Assembly: GCA_037903355.1 (NCBI GenBank)
Contig: JBAJFE010000004.1
Coordinates: forward strand, 5,626,001 to 5,690,000
DNA from: Trichuris trichiura
Lineage: Eukaryota > Nematoda > Enoplea > Trichinellida > Trichuridae
Length of the DNA stretch: 64,000 nt
Direction: 5' to 3'
The translations under genes and the position numbers were made by a program. The stretch's first letter is position 1. Every line of letters begins with the position of its first letter. Below the pieces are notes generated by a model. That model was not told where the DNA came from. It ran no database searches and saw only the letters and a list, made by a program, of their open reading frames with translations. This document shows, in pieces, positions 45,101 to 54,271 of this stretch.

Positions 45101-47247
45101 ACGTCTCAATGCTTTGAATGCTTCTTTTGGTATACCATTGTTCTGCTTTATTTTCGTACCTTGGAATAAATAGCTTCTTTCACCATGCCTGAAATAGGTC
45201 ATCTTTTCTTTTTATTACGGTTTTAGACCATTTAAGAGTAAACGTTTTAGTAGTATTGAGCATGTATTTCCGAGCCTTTTTGATATCGAAATAATGTTTA
45301 CTACCAGTGTTTCAAAACATTTCGCTAATCATCCGGCATGCATAGCCTTGTAAGCTTCGATTGCTTTTTCGTGCTTACCGATCTATTTGTAAACAATCGA
45401 AAGCTGTAAAAAGAAATGAGATTGTTTTTGCGTCTTCGGCCTTTTAATCTTAAATGAAGCCTTTCTTTAGACGCTTATTGGCTGAATATGAGAAATTGCG
45501 AGTAAAAGTTCCTAACGGGATGGACAAGGAAGGTTCAGGACTACAGAACAGTGCATCAACGCCTATGCTGCCGATGACAAATGGGTCATTGGGTAGACGG
45601 GGTCAACATCGATCGACCTGTAGTTTAACTAGAAATCACAATCACTTCCCAAGTACGTATCAGCAGCAGACAGGAGAAGAAAATACCTTGGATACTCAAT
45701 ATGCTGCTGCAACTGTGGACGATCGAGAGCTCGCAAACGAAACTTCGAAGCTCCGCCAGCAGCAGCAGCGCTTGGAACAGAGAAGCCGGATATTGGAAGA
45801 GCATAATCAGCAACTGGAAGTGCAACTCCGAAGAATCAAACAGCTCATTGAAGAGGTATTTGCGTTAGCTTGTAATGTTTCACTCCCACACCAAATTATG
45901 CGCTGGCAACAAAAAACTATTGTTTTATCAGATATGGGAGAACAGCCATTTAAAAAGATGATTTTAATCCGCAGAAAGAAAGAAGACGTTTCACGTACTT
46001 ATTTGAAATGATATCATTATTGATACGTGTTTCACCGTAACTGCCATAGAATATAACTTTGCTTCGTCAACAGAAGAGCAGCTTCCAGTCAGACTACTTA
46101 CAATCATGTCGAATTCGCCAGTGTTTTAGAATAGATTAACAGTGTTAATTACCTTTGGGAAATGTATTTCGCAGAGTCTGTATAAGATAGGTATAGAATC
46201 AGGTAGTGTTTCATAAAAGCACAACACACTTTTCTTTATTCGTCTAGGTGAACTTTATTCATTCGGCATGGACGGAGCCGTGGGATTGCCAGAATAGTGA
46301 ATTTAGCTAAGCAGCGGCGGTCTAATTGGCACATACGGTTACACACAGAACTAGTCCCGACATCCTGAGATTTTTGATAGATCAGCACAAATCGGTTGAT
46401 GAATAAAAAAAGAAACCCTATACAAAAAGCTTATAAAGTTTTGTTGAGCAATAGGCGAAACAGATGACACAAATAATTTAATTAGCCGCGGTAAGAATTC
46501 GTTATCATTGTTAATAGTCATTAAGTCTGCATGTAAACAAAAGGAGCTTTACAAACTAGTCTAGTTGCAGGGAAAACAGACAAAACTAGGCGAACGCAAA
46601 AGAAGAAACAGTGAAGGACTTCTGCAAATGACTAATTAATTCCATTATCGGAGTTACAGTCAAGGTCACTGATATTGAGTGATTGACACAGCAAGGGACT
46701 GGAGAATTTTGTCAAAAATGAGCAGCTGCATGGCTGTAGGTCGTGGAACATTAAAGTGTGGATAAAACTATCGTGAAACAATTTTAATACGTCAAAGTGA
46801 CACATACGTCGTTGAACTAATGTTAACTGCTCACGAAGTGTATGCCCAAATTAGTGAAGTCCAATTGTACTTGTTTTTCTCATCCTTTTAGATCTTGTAA
46901 AACTTTCTTATGACAATATTCGCGTATTTTCAGCAGAGAGCTAAGAATCTCAACCAGGACGATGCAGCAAAGCCGACTCGATCTCTCCCATCTTTCGACC
47001 AATCATTACAGCACGATCCTGTGATGCTTGAAGCAGTTGGTAAATGCTCGTTGTTTTGAAATTGCTTCCGTCGAAACCTTTTATTTGATCTCTAGACGAA
47101 CCATCAGGTTTGACTGAATCCTATTTGAACAGTAGCGCTCGAATCGGCGATCTGATGAATACTGTCCAAGACCTTGGTAAAGCCATGGGGAACCTGGTCA
47201 GCGTTGTTACTTCGGAGGATGAGTCGTCTACTGCTGAAGCGGATTAA
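1..47247 (+). CDS. dys-1: Dystrophin, C-terminal ~2,690 residues (46 exons, 5' end outside window)
   Basis: Dystrophin links actin to the dystroglycan/syntrophin/dystrobrevin complex at the muscle membrane. I built 46 exons with GT-AG borders whose phases all agree, from residue 1 of the window to a TAA at 47245-47247. Domains in order: about 1,940 residues of spectrin-repeat helices (1-33095), last repeat (40002-40230), WW (40289-40534), EF-hand region (40596-42938), ZZ zinc finger (42988-44606), conserved C-terminal region and coiled coil (44662-45855), tail (46934-47247). The CH actin-binding domains and first repeats must lie upstream; full-length animal dystrophins are about 3,700 residues. 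Introns fall in two classes: 44-75 nt, and ten of about 1-8 kb full of transposon remnants. Identity is certain from the WW-EF-ZZ block; individual borders in the divergent rod are inferred from phase and splice consensus only. Confidence 0.96.
541..837 (+). mobile_element. Snap-back hairpin element FB1 with direct repeats
   Basis: A 16-bp direct repeat (CAGGAACTAAAATGTT) lies at 541-556 and 822-837. Between them is a palindrome of about 110 nt per arm (557-668 pairing with 669-780, centre TGA|TCA) and then an unpaired tail of about 40 nt (781-821) that starts AACATGAAAA and ends ATCTT, directly before the right repeat. The right arm has a hammerhead-like core: CTGACGA at 685-691, helix GGGTC/GACCC, GAAA at 709-712. 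There is no coding capacity. Related copies are at 17.6, 24.4, 34.5 and 59.1 kb. The long variable direct repeat suggests insertion by target-primed reverse transcription rather than cut-and-paste. Confidence 0.85.
1988..2478. mobile_element. hAT-type MITE, copy A
   Basis: The element 1996-2470 starts CAGTTTCTCA and ends TAAGAATCACTG, imperfect terminal inverted repeats of hAT type. It is flanked by near-identical 8-bp duplications, GTCTAGAG (1988-1995) and GTCTAAAA (2471-2478). It is clearly homologous over most of its length to the copy at 23445-23892. A G10-12 run near 2429 lies in its 3' part. Non-coding. Confidence 0.85.
7870..9839 (+). CDS. dys-1: Dystrophin exons 2-9 of window: spectrin repeats
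   Basis: Eight exons: 7870-8017, 8095-8314, 8368-8471, 8768-8914, 8969-9130, 9273-9401, 9470-9643, 9696-9839. All phases agree (+2, 0, 1, then 0 throughout). The protein is helical, charged and heptad-like, with spectrin-type tryptophans ([25 protein letters not shown]). The intron 8915-8968 is 54 nt, a multiple of three and free of stops, so its retention would keep the frame. Other introns are 50-300 nt. Spectrin repeats space the actin-binding end from the membrane-binding end. Confidence 0.88.
9840..12174 (+). other. Dystrophin intron, 2.3 kb
   Basis: I see no exon, transposon end or RNA gene here. Open frames of 74-117 codons on both strands (for example 10761-11114 minus) carry no known motif. 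Confidence 0.6.
12175..13144 (+). CDS. dys-1: Dystrophin exons 10-13 of window: spectrin repeats
   Basis: Exons 12175-12339, 12393-12575, 12816-12941 and 12986-13144 are all phase 0 and a multiple of three, so any one could be skipped without shifting the frame. The protein is helical and spectrin-like (for example [15 protein letters not shown] and [13 protein letters not shown]). Introns are 53, 240 and 44 nt. Confidence 0.86.
13145..14960 (+). other. Dystrophin intron, 1.8 kb
   Basis: No exon, transposon end or RNA gene is seen. Two overlapping frames of about 100 codons at 14061-14461 have no recognisable domain. Confidence 0.55.
14961..15643 (+). CDS. dys-1: Dystrophin exons 14-16 of window: acidic linker then spectrin repeat
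   Basis: Exons 14961-15266 (306 nt), 15334-15477 and 15533-15643 are all phase 0. The first begins with about 60 residues that are not spectrin-like: rich in Ser, Thr, Asp, Glu and Gln and without tryptophan ([15 protein letters not shown] ... [13 protein letters not shown]). It then returns to helical sequence ([18 protein letters not shown]). This looks like a flexible hinge of the kind that interrupts dystrophin rods. The second and third exons are helical and Cys-rich ([18 protein letters not shown]). Confidence 0.85.
16617..16760. repeat. 144-bp palindrome (fold-back)
   Basis: The arms run from TCATTAAACCGATATACG inward and are almost perfectly complementary for about 62 nt, with a short GC-rich loop near 16681-16700. 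Outside the arms, AACACGACTTTTTTCC (16467-16482) and GGAAAAGTCGTGTTG (16762-16776) are also inverted to each other, so the original inverted structure may have been larger and then disrupted on its left side. No target duplication was found. Confidence 0.8.
17603..17954 (+). mobile_element. Snap-back hairpin element FB2 with direct repeats
   Basis: A 14-15 bp direct repeat (GATTATATAGTTTTG) lies at 17603-17617 and 17940-17954. The element starts at the left repeat with an arm containing TAAGGTCTTCTACG and ACCAACGGATGGATGAGCC. It folds back around an A/T-rich loop near 17755-17770, repeats the arm in reverse, and ends in an unpaired tail of about 40 nt (CATGAAAATACAGCCCGTTA... to TTTTCAAG). 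The tail matches those of FB1 and FB3. This copy lacks the hammerhead-like core, as if the fold-back happened further out. Confidence 0.87.
18404..20059 (+). CDS. dys-1: Dystrophin exons 17-22 of window: spectrin repeats
   Basis: Exons 18404-18751 (348 nt), 18805-18980, 19035-19185, 19286-19461, 19715-19853 and 19910-20059. The donor at 18981 (AA|GTTAAC) was chosen because it alone gives a phase that keeps the next exon open (TTC AA|A, a 54-nt intron). Clear spectrin hallmarks are [19 protein letters not shown] and [17 protein letters not shown]. The last exon ends at AAG|GTGGGT. Confidence 0.87.
20527..21009 (-). pseudogene. hAT-derived (ZBED5/SCAND3-like) transposase fragment
   Basis: A 160-codon open frame antisense to dystrophin. 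Its first half resembles the RNase-H-like core of hAT-derived host or transposon proteins of the ZBED5/SCAND3/GTF2IRD2 type: [17 protein letters not shown], then INGTPSM where the family has a TDGAPAM-like motif, then a following LKQ helix. It has no BED finger and no C-terminal dimerisation domain, and the catalytic Asp of TDG is Asn, so it is most likely a dead fragment. Assignment rests on these short similarities only. Confidence 0.6.
21416..21460. mobile_element. Fragment of pogo/Tigger-like terminal repeat
   Basis: After a TA comes CACTAAAACCC and a TTCGAACCCCT-like stretch, similar to the left end of the element at 27526 (CAGTAAAACCC...TTCGGACCCCT). No matching right end is seen nearby. 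Confidence 0.4.
23437..23900. mobile_element. hAT-type MITE, copy B
   Basis: The element 23445-23892 starts CAGTGTTTCTCA and ends TGAGAATCATTG. It is flanked by 8-bp duplications CTCTAAAT (23437-23444) and CTCTAAAC (23893-23900). Its body matches copy A (shared blocks include TAATGTAGGTGCTGCACAA and CATGCAGCTTTCTCTTAGGC). Non-coding; it would need a hAT transposase in trans. Confidence 0.88.
24449..24545. mobile_element. Partial copy of the snap-back/hammerhead-like family
   Basis: Aligns to the left arm of the element at 557: TCTTTATTACGGAT, then CTTCCGGAGCTTTCGGGT and a CGACCCGT partner. The second arm is absent, so this is a truncated single arm. The helix of the hammerhead-like core is kept (minus strand GGGTC/GAACCC), but the CUGACGA strand is damaged. 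Confidence 0.65.
24860..26384 (+). CDS. dys-1: Dystrophin exons 23-28 of window: spectrin repeats
   Basis: Exons 24860-25030, 25083-25311, 25360-25488, 25744-25970, 26025-26109 and 26173-26384. Phases agree across all joins (0, 1, 1, 0, 1). Hallmarks include [34 protein letters not shown] and [16 protein letters not shown] run near 25262-25275 encodes five serines. Introns 25312-25359 (48 nt) and 25971-26024 (54 nt) are multiples of three without stops, so splicing there is likely but not proven by the sequence. Confidence 0.84.
27526..28688. mobile_element. Pogo/Tigger-like DNA transposon, non-autonomous, with nested insert
   Basis: Terminal inverted repeats of about 24 nt: left CAGTAAAACCCTCCTAATTC, right GGATTAGGGAGGTTTTACTC. 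TA dinucleotides at both edges (27524-27525 and 28689-28690) are the expected target duplication. CAGT(T/A)AAACC(C/T)CC ends with TA targets are typical of the pogo/Tigger branch of IS630-Tc1-mariner. About 680 bp remain after removing the nested hAT element; no DDE transposase is seen. Confidence 0.8.
27608..28104. mobile_element. hAT-type MITE nested in the pogo-like element
   Basis: The element 27616-28096 has 14-nt ends (C/T)AGCCATTCTCAAC and GTTGAGAATGGCTG. It is flanked by perfect 8-bp duplications GTTTAGAT (27608-27615 and 28097-28104). It contains G/C-rich runs (about 27639-27735) and an internal inverted repeat (arms near 27771-27795 and 27826-27851). It is younger than its host element. 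Non-coding. Confidence 0.85.
31561..33095 (+). CDS. dys-1: Dystrophin exons 29-34 of window: spectrin repeats before the distal rod
   Basis: Exons 31561-31715, 31842-32031, 32216-32545, 32594-32723, 32768-32904 and 32961-33095. The acceptor at 32766-32767 (GGTTCAG|AA) rather than the nearer TTCAG at 32753-32754 was chosen because only it restores the frame (44-nt intron, Asp-Glu-Ala join). Conserved text includes [36 protein letters not shown] and [17 protein letters not shown]. The last closely matches the distal rod of vertebrate dystrophin and utrophin. Confidence 0.9.
33895..34091 (+). mobile_element. Snap-back hairpin element FB4 with direct repeats
   Basis: A 14-bp direct repeat (TGGTTTCTGAGCGA) lies at 33895-33908 and 34078-34091. 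The left arm starts at once (ATTGTGGCAGCGAG), pairs for about 57 nt with the right arm (to 34054), and is followed by an unpaired tail of about 23 nt (TCACATTTACAACGTAAGAC...) before the right repeat. The architecture equals FB1-FB3, but arm and tail sequence are unrelated, so the design reflects a mechanism and not one family. Confidence 0.82.
34536..34974 (+). mobile_element. Snap-back hairpin element FB3 with direct repeats
   Basis: A 13-bp direct repeat (TATATTAACATTG) lies at 34536-34548 and 34962-34974. Arms of about 185 nt begin GTTTATGGTCTTCTACGGC and continue past ACCAACGGATGGATGAGCC into TTCAGAGCTTTCGGAACG. They fold around a short centre near 34735 and end in the common tail of about 43 nt (CATGAAATCTCATCCCGTTA... 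to GTTCAAG). The right arm has the hammerhead-like core CTGACGA, helix GGAAC/GTTCC, GAAAGCTC. It is the link between FB2 (shares outer arm) and FB1 (shares inner core). Confidence 0.88.
35909..35967. repeat. Short near-perfect hairpin, microRNA-precursor-sized
   Basis: GTGGGACAGAATGCG(T)ATGAAGATA pairs with its reverse complement over about 23 nt, with one mismatch and a loop of about 12 nt of A/T. The size suits a small-RNA precursor, but the pairing is more perfect than most microRNAs and no conserved seed is recognised. A MITE remnant is the alternative. Confidence 0.45.
40002..40230 (+). CDS. dys-1: Dystrophin: last spectrin repeat
   Basis: Begins after TTTTCCAG and ends CAG G|GTAAGT. 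The end of the exon ([20 protein letters not shown] ... [10 protein letters not shown]) aligns with the repeat that precedes the WW domain in vertebrate dystrophin, where the tail reads FGPASQHFL. Phase 0 in, phase 1 out. Confidence 0.95.
40289..40534 (+). CDS. dys-1: Dystrophin: WW domain
   Basis: Two exons (40289-40349, 40398-40534) split the WW domain: [18 protein letters not shown] joined to [13 protein letters not shown]. Both signature tryptophans and the YY of the binding face are present. With the EF and ZZ modules this domain binds the PPxY tail of beta-dystroglycan. The following [20 protein letters not shown] starts the EF-hand module (vertebrate: LADLNNVRFSAYRTAMKLR). Confidence 0.97.
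40596..42938 (+). CDS. dys-1: Dystrophin: EF-hand-like region
   Basis: Exons 40596-40803, 40864-40949 and 42781-42938 encode the two degenerate EF-hand modules. Conserved blocks are [33 protein letters not shown] and [12 protein letters not shown]. The canonical calcium loops are not intact, as in other dystrophins. The 1.8 kb intron 40950-42780 holds only a 43-nt inverted repeat pair (41666-41708 / 41783-41825) and no exon that I can see. Confidence 0.95.
41666..41825. repeat. Inverted repeat pair, 43 nt arms
   Basis: AAGCAAGAGATGTACATGGA... (41666-41708) is repeated in reverse at 41783-41825, with about 74 nt between. The arms are nearly perfect. No flanking duplication was found. It lies in the intron inside the EF-hand region. 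Confidence 0.75.
42988..44606 (+). CDS. dys-1: Dystrophin: end of EF region and ZZ zinc finger
   Basis: Exons 42988-43154 and 44495-44606. The ZZ finger is split by the intron: CNVCK...FPIVGLR joined to [16 protein letters not shown], then [12 protein letters not shown]. The two CxxC pairs, further Cys pair and HxxxH are all in place for two zinc ions. In dystrophin this finger locks the WW/EF module onto beta-dystroglycan. Confidence 0.97.
43155..44494 (+). other. Dystrophin intron splitting the ZZ finger, 1.3 kb
   Basis: Most of it is an antisense decayed LINE reverse transcriptase (listed separately). No exon is seen. Confidence 0.75.
43560..44220 (-). pseudogene. Decayed RTE-like LINE reverse transcriptase
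   Basis: Read on the minus strand in shifting frames: [13 protein letters not shown] (family: FLDLEKAFDRV, carrying the first catalytic Asp), [12 protein letters not shown] (family: GVHQGSVLSPLLF), LLYADN (family: LLYADDL, second Asp changed to Asn), then [10 protein letters not shown] and a degraded LKAD-like stretch. Several stops and frameshifts separate them, so the element is dead. The motif spacing fits RTE/BovB-type LINEs; the exact clade is inferred. It sits antisense inside the dystrophin intron. Confidence 0.8.
44662..45098 (+). CDS. dys-1: Dystrophin: conserved region after ZZ, syntrophin-binding
   Basis: Contains [16 protein letters not shown] and [19 protein letters not shown], the most conserved stretch of the dystrophin/utrophin/dystrobrevin C-terminus. 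It goes on to [18 protein letters not shown] and [20 protein letters not shown]. In vertebrates this part carries alpha-helical syntrophin-binding sites. It ends AA|GTACGT and joins the coiled-coil exon. Confidence 0.96.
45471..45855 (+). CDS. dys-1: Dystrophin: C-terminal coiled coil (dystrobrevin-binding)
   Basis: Starts [12 protein letters not shown], has a Ser/Thr/Asn-rich linker, then the heptad helix [20 protein letters not shown] and [20 protein letters not shown], matching the dystrophin helix LEDHNKQLESQLHRLRQLL. Dystrobrevin pairs with this helix. Confidence 0.95.
45856..46933 (+). other. Dystrophin intron, 1.1 kb
   Basis: No transposon ends, RNA gene or exon is seen. Retention would read on into a further 51 codons (to 46011), giving an alternative C-terminus. 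Confidence 0.5.
46934..47247 (+). CDS. dys-1: Dystrophin: last two exons and stop
   Basis: Exons 46934-47039 and 47096-47247. The end ([20 protein letters not shown] then an acidic tail [10 protein letters not shown] and TAA) resembles the GLEEVMEQLNNSF-type tail of other dystrophins. Phase 1 join (G+AC gives Asp). Confidence 0.9.
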
Positions 47248-48269
47248 GTCGGAGCAGTCTTGGATTAGAAAGAATATGTTCCTAATGCTGAAATGCGGCA
47301 TATTTTTTCACGCCGTTTGATCTGTAAGCTGATTTACTGTAAATTTTGCTGTGTTACTGCCCTCTCGGTGCCTTTCGAAATGGTTCGCAGTAGAGCCATG
47401 CATTTTCAGGGCAGGTTGACTGTTGTGCTTCAGACCCTCCCGAATCCCTGATGCATGGCCTGTCTGAATAAAGTTTTCTTATCTTCAAAGAATTTAAGAC
47501 TAGACACTTACACTTAGGATGTGACAAATGGAGCTCTCGTAGCAGAATGGTTCTGCAGTTCAGCAGGGTGTAGCTGTCGTAGTACGAAAGTGTAATTATT
47601 GAGATACTAAAGGCCTTTATTGTGGCCCAGAGCCAGTTTTCATCGATTTCACGTATTTATTAGACTGATGCAGCGCTAAACTAAACTAATATCCTGTTCT
47701 ACAACCACTATCCAGAGACATCGAGTGTGATTCTACAATGCTGCTTGGAGGTCTGTTCGTGGTTCCAATTTAAACTTCCTCGTCTACTGACCACACAAAA
47801 ACTACGGAGAGACCATGAAGATAAGTGATGAGTGCGTGTGCGTGCGTTTGAAAGCACTTGGTGAGAGAAGGTTTATGCTACTGATGACTAGCTTACATCC
47901 TACATTAAAGTTGTAACTCAATGGCTAACAATTAACGCGGCTACTAACATGCTCGCGAAAAAGAATAATGAAGTTGAATGCAGGTAATAAGGGCAAAAAA
48001 ACTAATTTCTTCCCCCATTGACGGTAAGAATAAAGACAAGGTTTTTAGGAAAAGTCTTTATATAGGTCATGAATATTTATAAACTTCGATTCTTTGGCTG
48101 CGCTTGTCACCGTAGAGAATAGTTTTAAAATTGTCGTGAGATCATCAATAAAGAGAGTTCAACAAGTATTCAACTGCAGACATAACAAATGTTCTACACT
48201 TGACCGGAAGGACTTGGAGAATCAAGGTATGTCGCTTTCTTGTTTCTTGCTTGACACGTAACGTTTACT
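47248..48269. other. Convergent intergenic region between dystrophin and TGS1
   Basis: Contains the dystrophin 3' UTR (to about 47490) and presumably the TGS1 3' UTR. No other gene, RNA or transposon is seen. Confidence 0.6.
47467..47472 (+). terminator. Likely dystrophin poly(A) signal
   Basis: AATAAA, about 220 nt after the stop, followed by a T-rich stretch (GTTTTCTTATC). It is the first canonical hexamer downstream, giving a 3' UTR of about 0.24 kb. Confidence 0.7.
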
Positions 48270-51170
<2,901 letters not shown>

Positions 51171-51990
51171 CTTGACGCCACATTATGCTACTTAGATTGT
51201 TCTATTCTAACGATGAACATTTACCACTGAATTCCATTAAAGTGCCCTAACCCGTCGCTCTTCATACAGTCCAAGAAGTTTAAGTGCAAAACAACAGAAA
51301 AACAAAGTAGTGCATTGTTTGTGGTTATTATGCCTTAAAATGAAAAAAAGATTTGTTGAATTGCGATACTAAACGAATGGAAACGCATGCTAATGCGCCC
51401 ACTTGCCATCAAAAGGACGGTGCCGCATCCTGGCACCATCCCTCAGGCTTACTAAACCCCCACCTAACTTTCGCGCTAGCTCTCCCTTGGGAAACACTGC
51501 ACTAGACGAACGTACTCAACTACAAGCCCCCTTCTTTACTATTACTACATGGACTATTCACCTGTGACAGAACGCAGTCACATAAAAATAAACAATGCCA
51601 ACTGGTTTAAGGCCATAAGGTGACCTGCTTGATTGAAAGGTGAATTCTCAATCTTTAGTGTTCCGTGACATTAAAAAAATGCTAAACAACATGTTTTCAA
51701 TTTTATCCACACAAATGAAACGAAGAACACTGTATACACCGGTCCTTCGTGTACCCAAACAAATAGTTCGGAATAAACACCCTGGTCTAGAGAAATTTTC
51801 CACCTGGGGCGAATGAAGTGAACTGTTGGCCTTACGCCTAAAAGGAAAGGTGCTAAGCCGTGTTGCTCAAACGCATACACGGTTTAAACTCGTTACCAAT
51901 AACTCATTATCCCAACAACTTGAATGCGACAAATAACACAGAAACATTACAATAGTTCAGCACTAACTAAAATACACAAAGTCGTGTAGG
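51171..51990. other. Gap upstream of TGS1
   Basis: Probably holds the TGS1 5' exon or promoter and the 3' UTR of the small gene ending at 51991. I see no motif that fixes either. The 69-codon frame 51671-51880 (-) has no recognisable domain. Confidence 0.4.
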
Positions 51991-52334
51991 TCAGATACCA
52001 CACCGATTATGACGAGTCTTTATTTTAGCCGAACAGCTTATTCGACAGCGTTTCATTTCACGTTCCAAAGATGCATCATTCAAAAGATCATTAATCAAAC
52101 TTTCCACGAAGTACGCTGCGAAGTTTTGCAACTTGCCACCTCGTTTTTTCAACAGCCTTATGGCTTCAGTGTCCCTACAGAAAAATAAAACGTAAGCGAC
52201 GAAAACTAACAACAGCAAAAACACCTGGATATATACATGCGACGAGACGGTAATTGGCAAAATGAATTGTTGAAATATGCTTACTCCACATAGGACCTCG
52301 TCAGTGAAATACTGAGATTCTGCCGTCCAGACAT
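51991..52334 (-). CDS. Small candidate gene, 77 aa, unknown function
   Basis: Two exons: 52334-52285 (ATG, MSGRQNLSISLTRSYV...) and 52174-51991 (TGA). The donor GA|GTAAGC and acceptor TTTTCTGTAG|G join in phase (GA+G gives Glu) to make 77 residues. The middle is a basic patch (LLKKRGGKLQ) followed by an amphipathic helix (FAAYFVESLINDLLNDA), then a basic C-terminus. The helix is reminiscent of protein-docking helices such as those of A-kinase anchoring proteins, but that is only shape. I do not recognise a family. A good start, consensus splice sites and a continuous frame are the evidence; it is head-to-head with the gene at 52638. Confidence 0.5.
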
Positions 52335-52637
52335 TCTAGCAAATCCAAATCGTAACGTACCGACTTTAAAGCTCTCATATCCCACGTGCTTAGTCATTAA
52401 ACAACTACGCGATCTTTTACAGTAAGCACCGTTATAACTTATGTCCTTCCTCCGGTTGTACTTGACAATTAATTTTGTTTAGCAATACCGAAGTATAATG
52501 GTTTTCAGCGAGTTTCTTGAAAAATTCCGTACGTATAAGAGAACAAGAAAGAATGGCTACTTGTCGTTAGCCTAATTTAGGTACGTTTTGCAGCAGATTC
52601 TTGAAAAAGCCAGCACAGTTTACTGTTTGAACACAGG

Positions 52638-53456
52638 ATGTCTTATGACGGGGATATGGATATTCATGATGTAAGTTACAGTTTGCCCGTTTAATGAAAA
52701 AACGAGAAAAACAAAGAAAGAGTTGGATGTTTCGAAAGCGGCAGATCCAGTTCTCAGTAAAGTAAAAGGGGTACCATTGTTTAAGTTACTTCGCTGAGGA
52801 TGGGACCTCGCTGTTGCTACTGATTTTCAATTTTTTAAAATTAAACGGGCAAACTGTAATTTTTGTCATGCAGAGCATAGTTTACCACAGCTAAGAACTT
52901 CTAGCTCCATTAATATAACAACACATTGGGTTCGATCGTTTGTGAGTTGAAGAAGGTTGTAGAGAGTACAATTTACGAAAAGTTTGCAGCCTTGCGAATT
53001 GCGGACCTTACCTATTTCATAGTTACCTGTCGTACTGTAACTCTGCAAAATCACTGAAAGAACGCAGGTTCCGTTAGCGAATGTTCAAGGGAGTCTCCCA
53101 TTTAACGGTTTTCGTGTCATTACGCAGATTTGCGCTAAGGCGCATTCCGGGGAACCCATTCGCACTGTTCGCACCATCCTGAACCTATTGGTGTTATTTA
53201 CCTACGTGCTACTCCGGCTTAACGCCGCGCAACTGCGCACGAATCGTGGCAGGTGAGGCTCCAACTTGCATTCGTCAACCACCCTACAATTCCCTTCGCC
53301 TTTATGTTCGCGTGTTCCGCTCCCAGAGTCGAAGACAGCGCTGGAGAAAATAACCGCAGAGATCAAATTGTCCAGAAAGTAGGTTTCTTGCACGTAATGG
53401 AAAATACCCAACAAAGCATTTTGCATTCCATGCAATCCTAATTACAGCCGGTGTAA
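52638..53456 (+). CDS. Small candidate gene, 72 aa, single-pass membrane protein
   Basis: Four exons: 52638-52670 (MSYDGDMDIHD), 53128-53252, 53327-53378 and 53448-53456 (Pro-Val-stop). All phases agree (0, 2, 0), with GTAAGT, GTGAGG and GTAGGT donors and CAG acceptors. The second exon has a likely membrane helix, TILNLLVLFTYVLLRL, between basic residues (IRTVRT and NRGR), giving an acidic N-terminus, one helix and a polar charged tail. I do not recognise it. The first intron (457 nt) contains an inverted repeat. Its ATG is about 300 nt from that of the divergent 77-aa gene, so the two may share a promoter. The evidence is splice grammar only. Confidence 0.45.
52676..52859. repeat. Inverted repeat in intron 1 of the 72-aa gene
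   Basis: TTACAGTTTGCCCGTTTAAT at 52676-52695 is repeated in perfect reverse complement at 52840-52859, with about 144 nt between. The ends of a small non-autonomous DNA element are likely; no clear target duplication was found. Confidence 0.6.
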
Positions 53457-54271
53457 AGTGAAGGAAATGAGCTGCGTTTCGACCGCGCTTGTAAACTAGA
53501 CGTCATGCTGCAGCGTCACAGTTGCAGCATTTTGTCTCGTTTAACAATGTTATTCTAGTTAAACAGTCCGGCTGACTCGATCCGTAAAGTCACTATTTCT
53601 CTAGCGCTGATGTTCTGTGCCCTCTGCTAGGCACTTTTGTTCTGTCCTGGTTATATTGCGAGTTAGAACTGAAGTCTATTGCCCTTTTGATAGAGAGCTT
53701 CAAATATTGAAGATGTATTTTATATTAACGGTATATTGAAATTTCACCCTCTAGCATCGGCAAGAAAACGATTTAATTGCACAGGAAAAACCAGTTTAAT
53801 ACCGTTGGAGCTTCTAGAGACTAGCCATGCACCGTTCTAACGCTCTCAAACGCAGGCTTCAGACTGAAAAAGCGTTATGCATACTGGCACACAGCGTTAT
53901 ACATATTGAGGCAGGTTAAGTGAACATTGGAAAGGAAAAATTCGTTAACGTGGACGTTTTGGTCTTCTTCTTTCCTGAAAGCGCGCAATCTTCACTGCAT
54001 ACTTCACTCTGTTTTTCTTTCCCGATACAGCTCTTACATTATCAGGCTCATTCTCTTTTCGTTAACGCTTCCTTATGCTATCAGTTTGGTCCTATTTTTC
54101 GATCGTACTTCATCGTCTTTTTGGTATCACTTCGTTTCGCAAAGTTAAAAAATCCATCCGCGCGGTGCAGGAAACCGTAACACAAGAAGCAACAATCCGT
54201 GTAATTTATGACCCCGTCCCAAATTTCAGAAATTTTTAACCACCGTGTCTGCTGATTGTGCTATTGTTCCA
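53457..54271. other. Intergenic, nothing recognised
   Basis: Between the 72-aa gene and the mariner remnant. An 86-codon frame at 53920-54180 is unremarkable. Confidence 0.5.

Noticed and set aside
53202..53435. 77-codon minus frame over the 72-aa gene
   Set aside because: It is the shadow of the spliced plus-strand exons and has no splice logic of its own.
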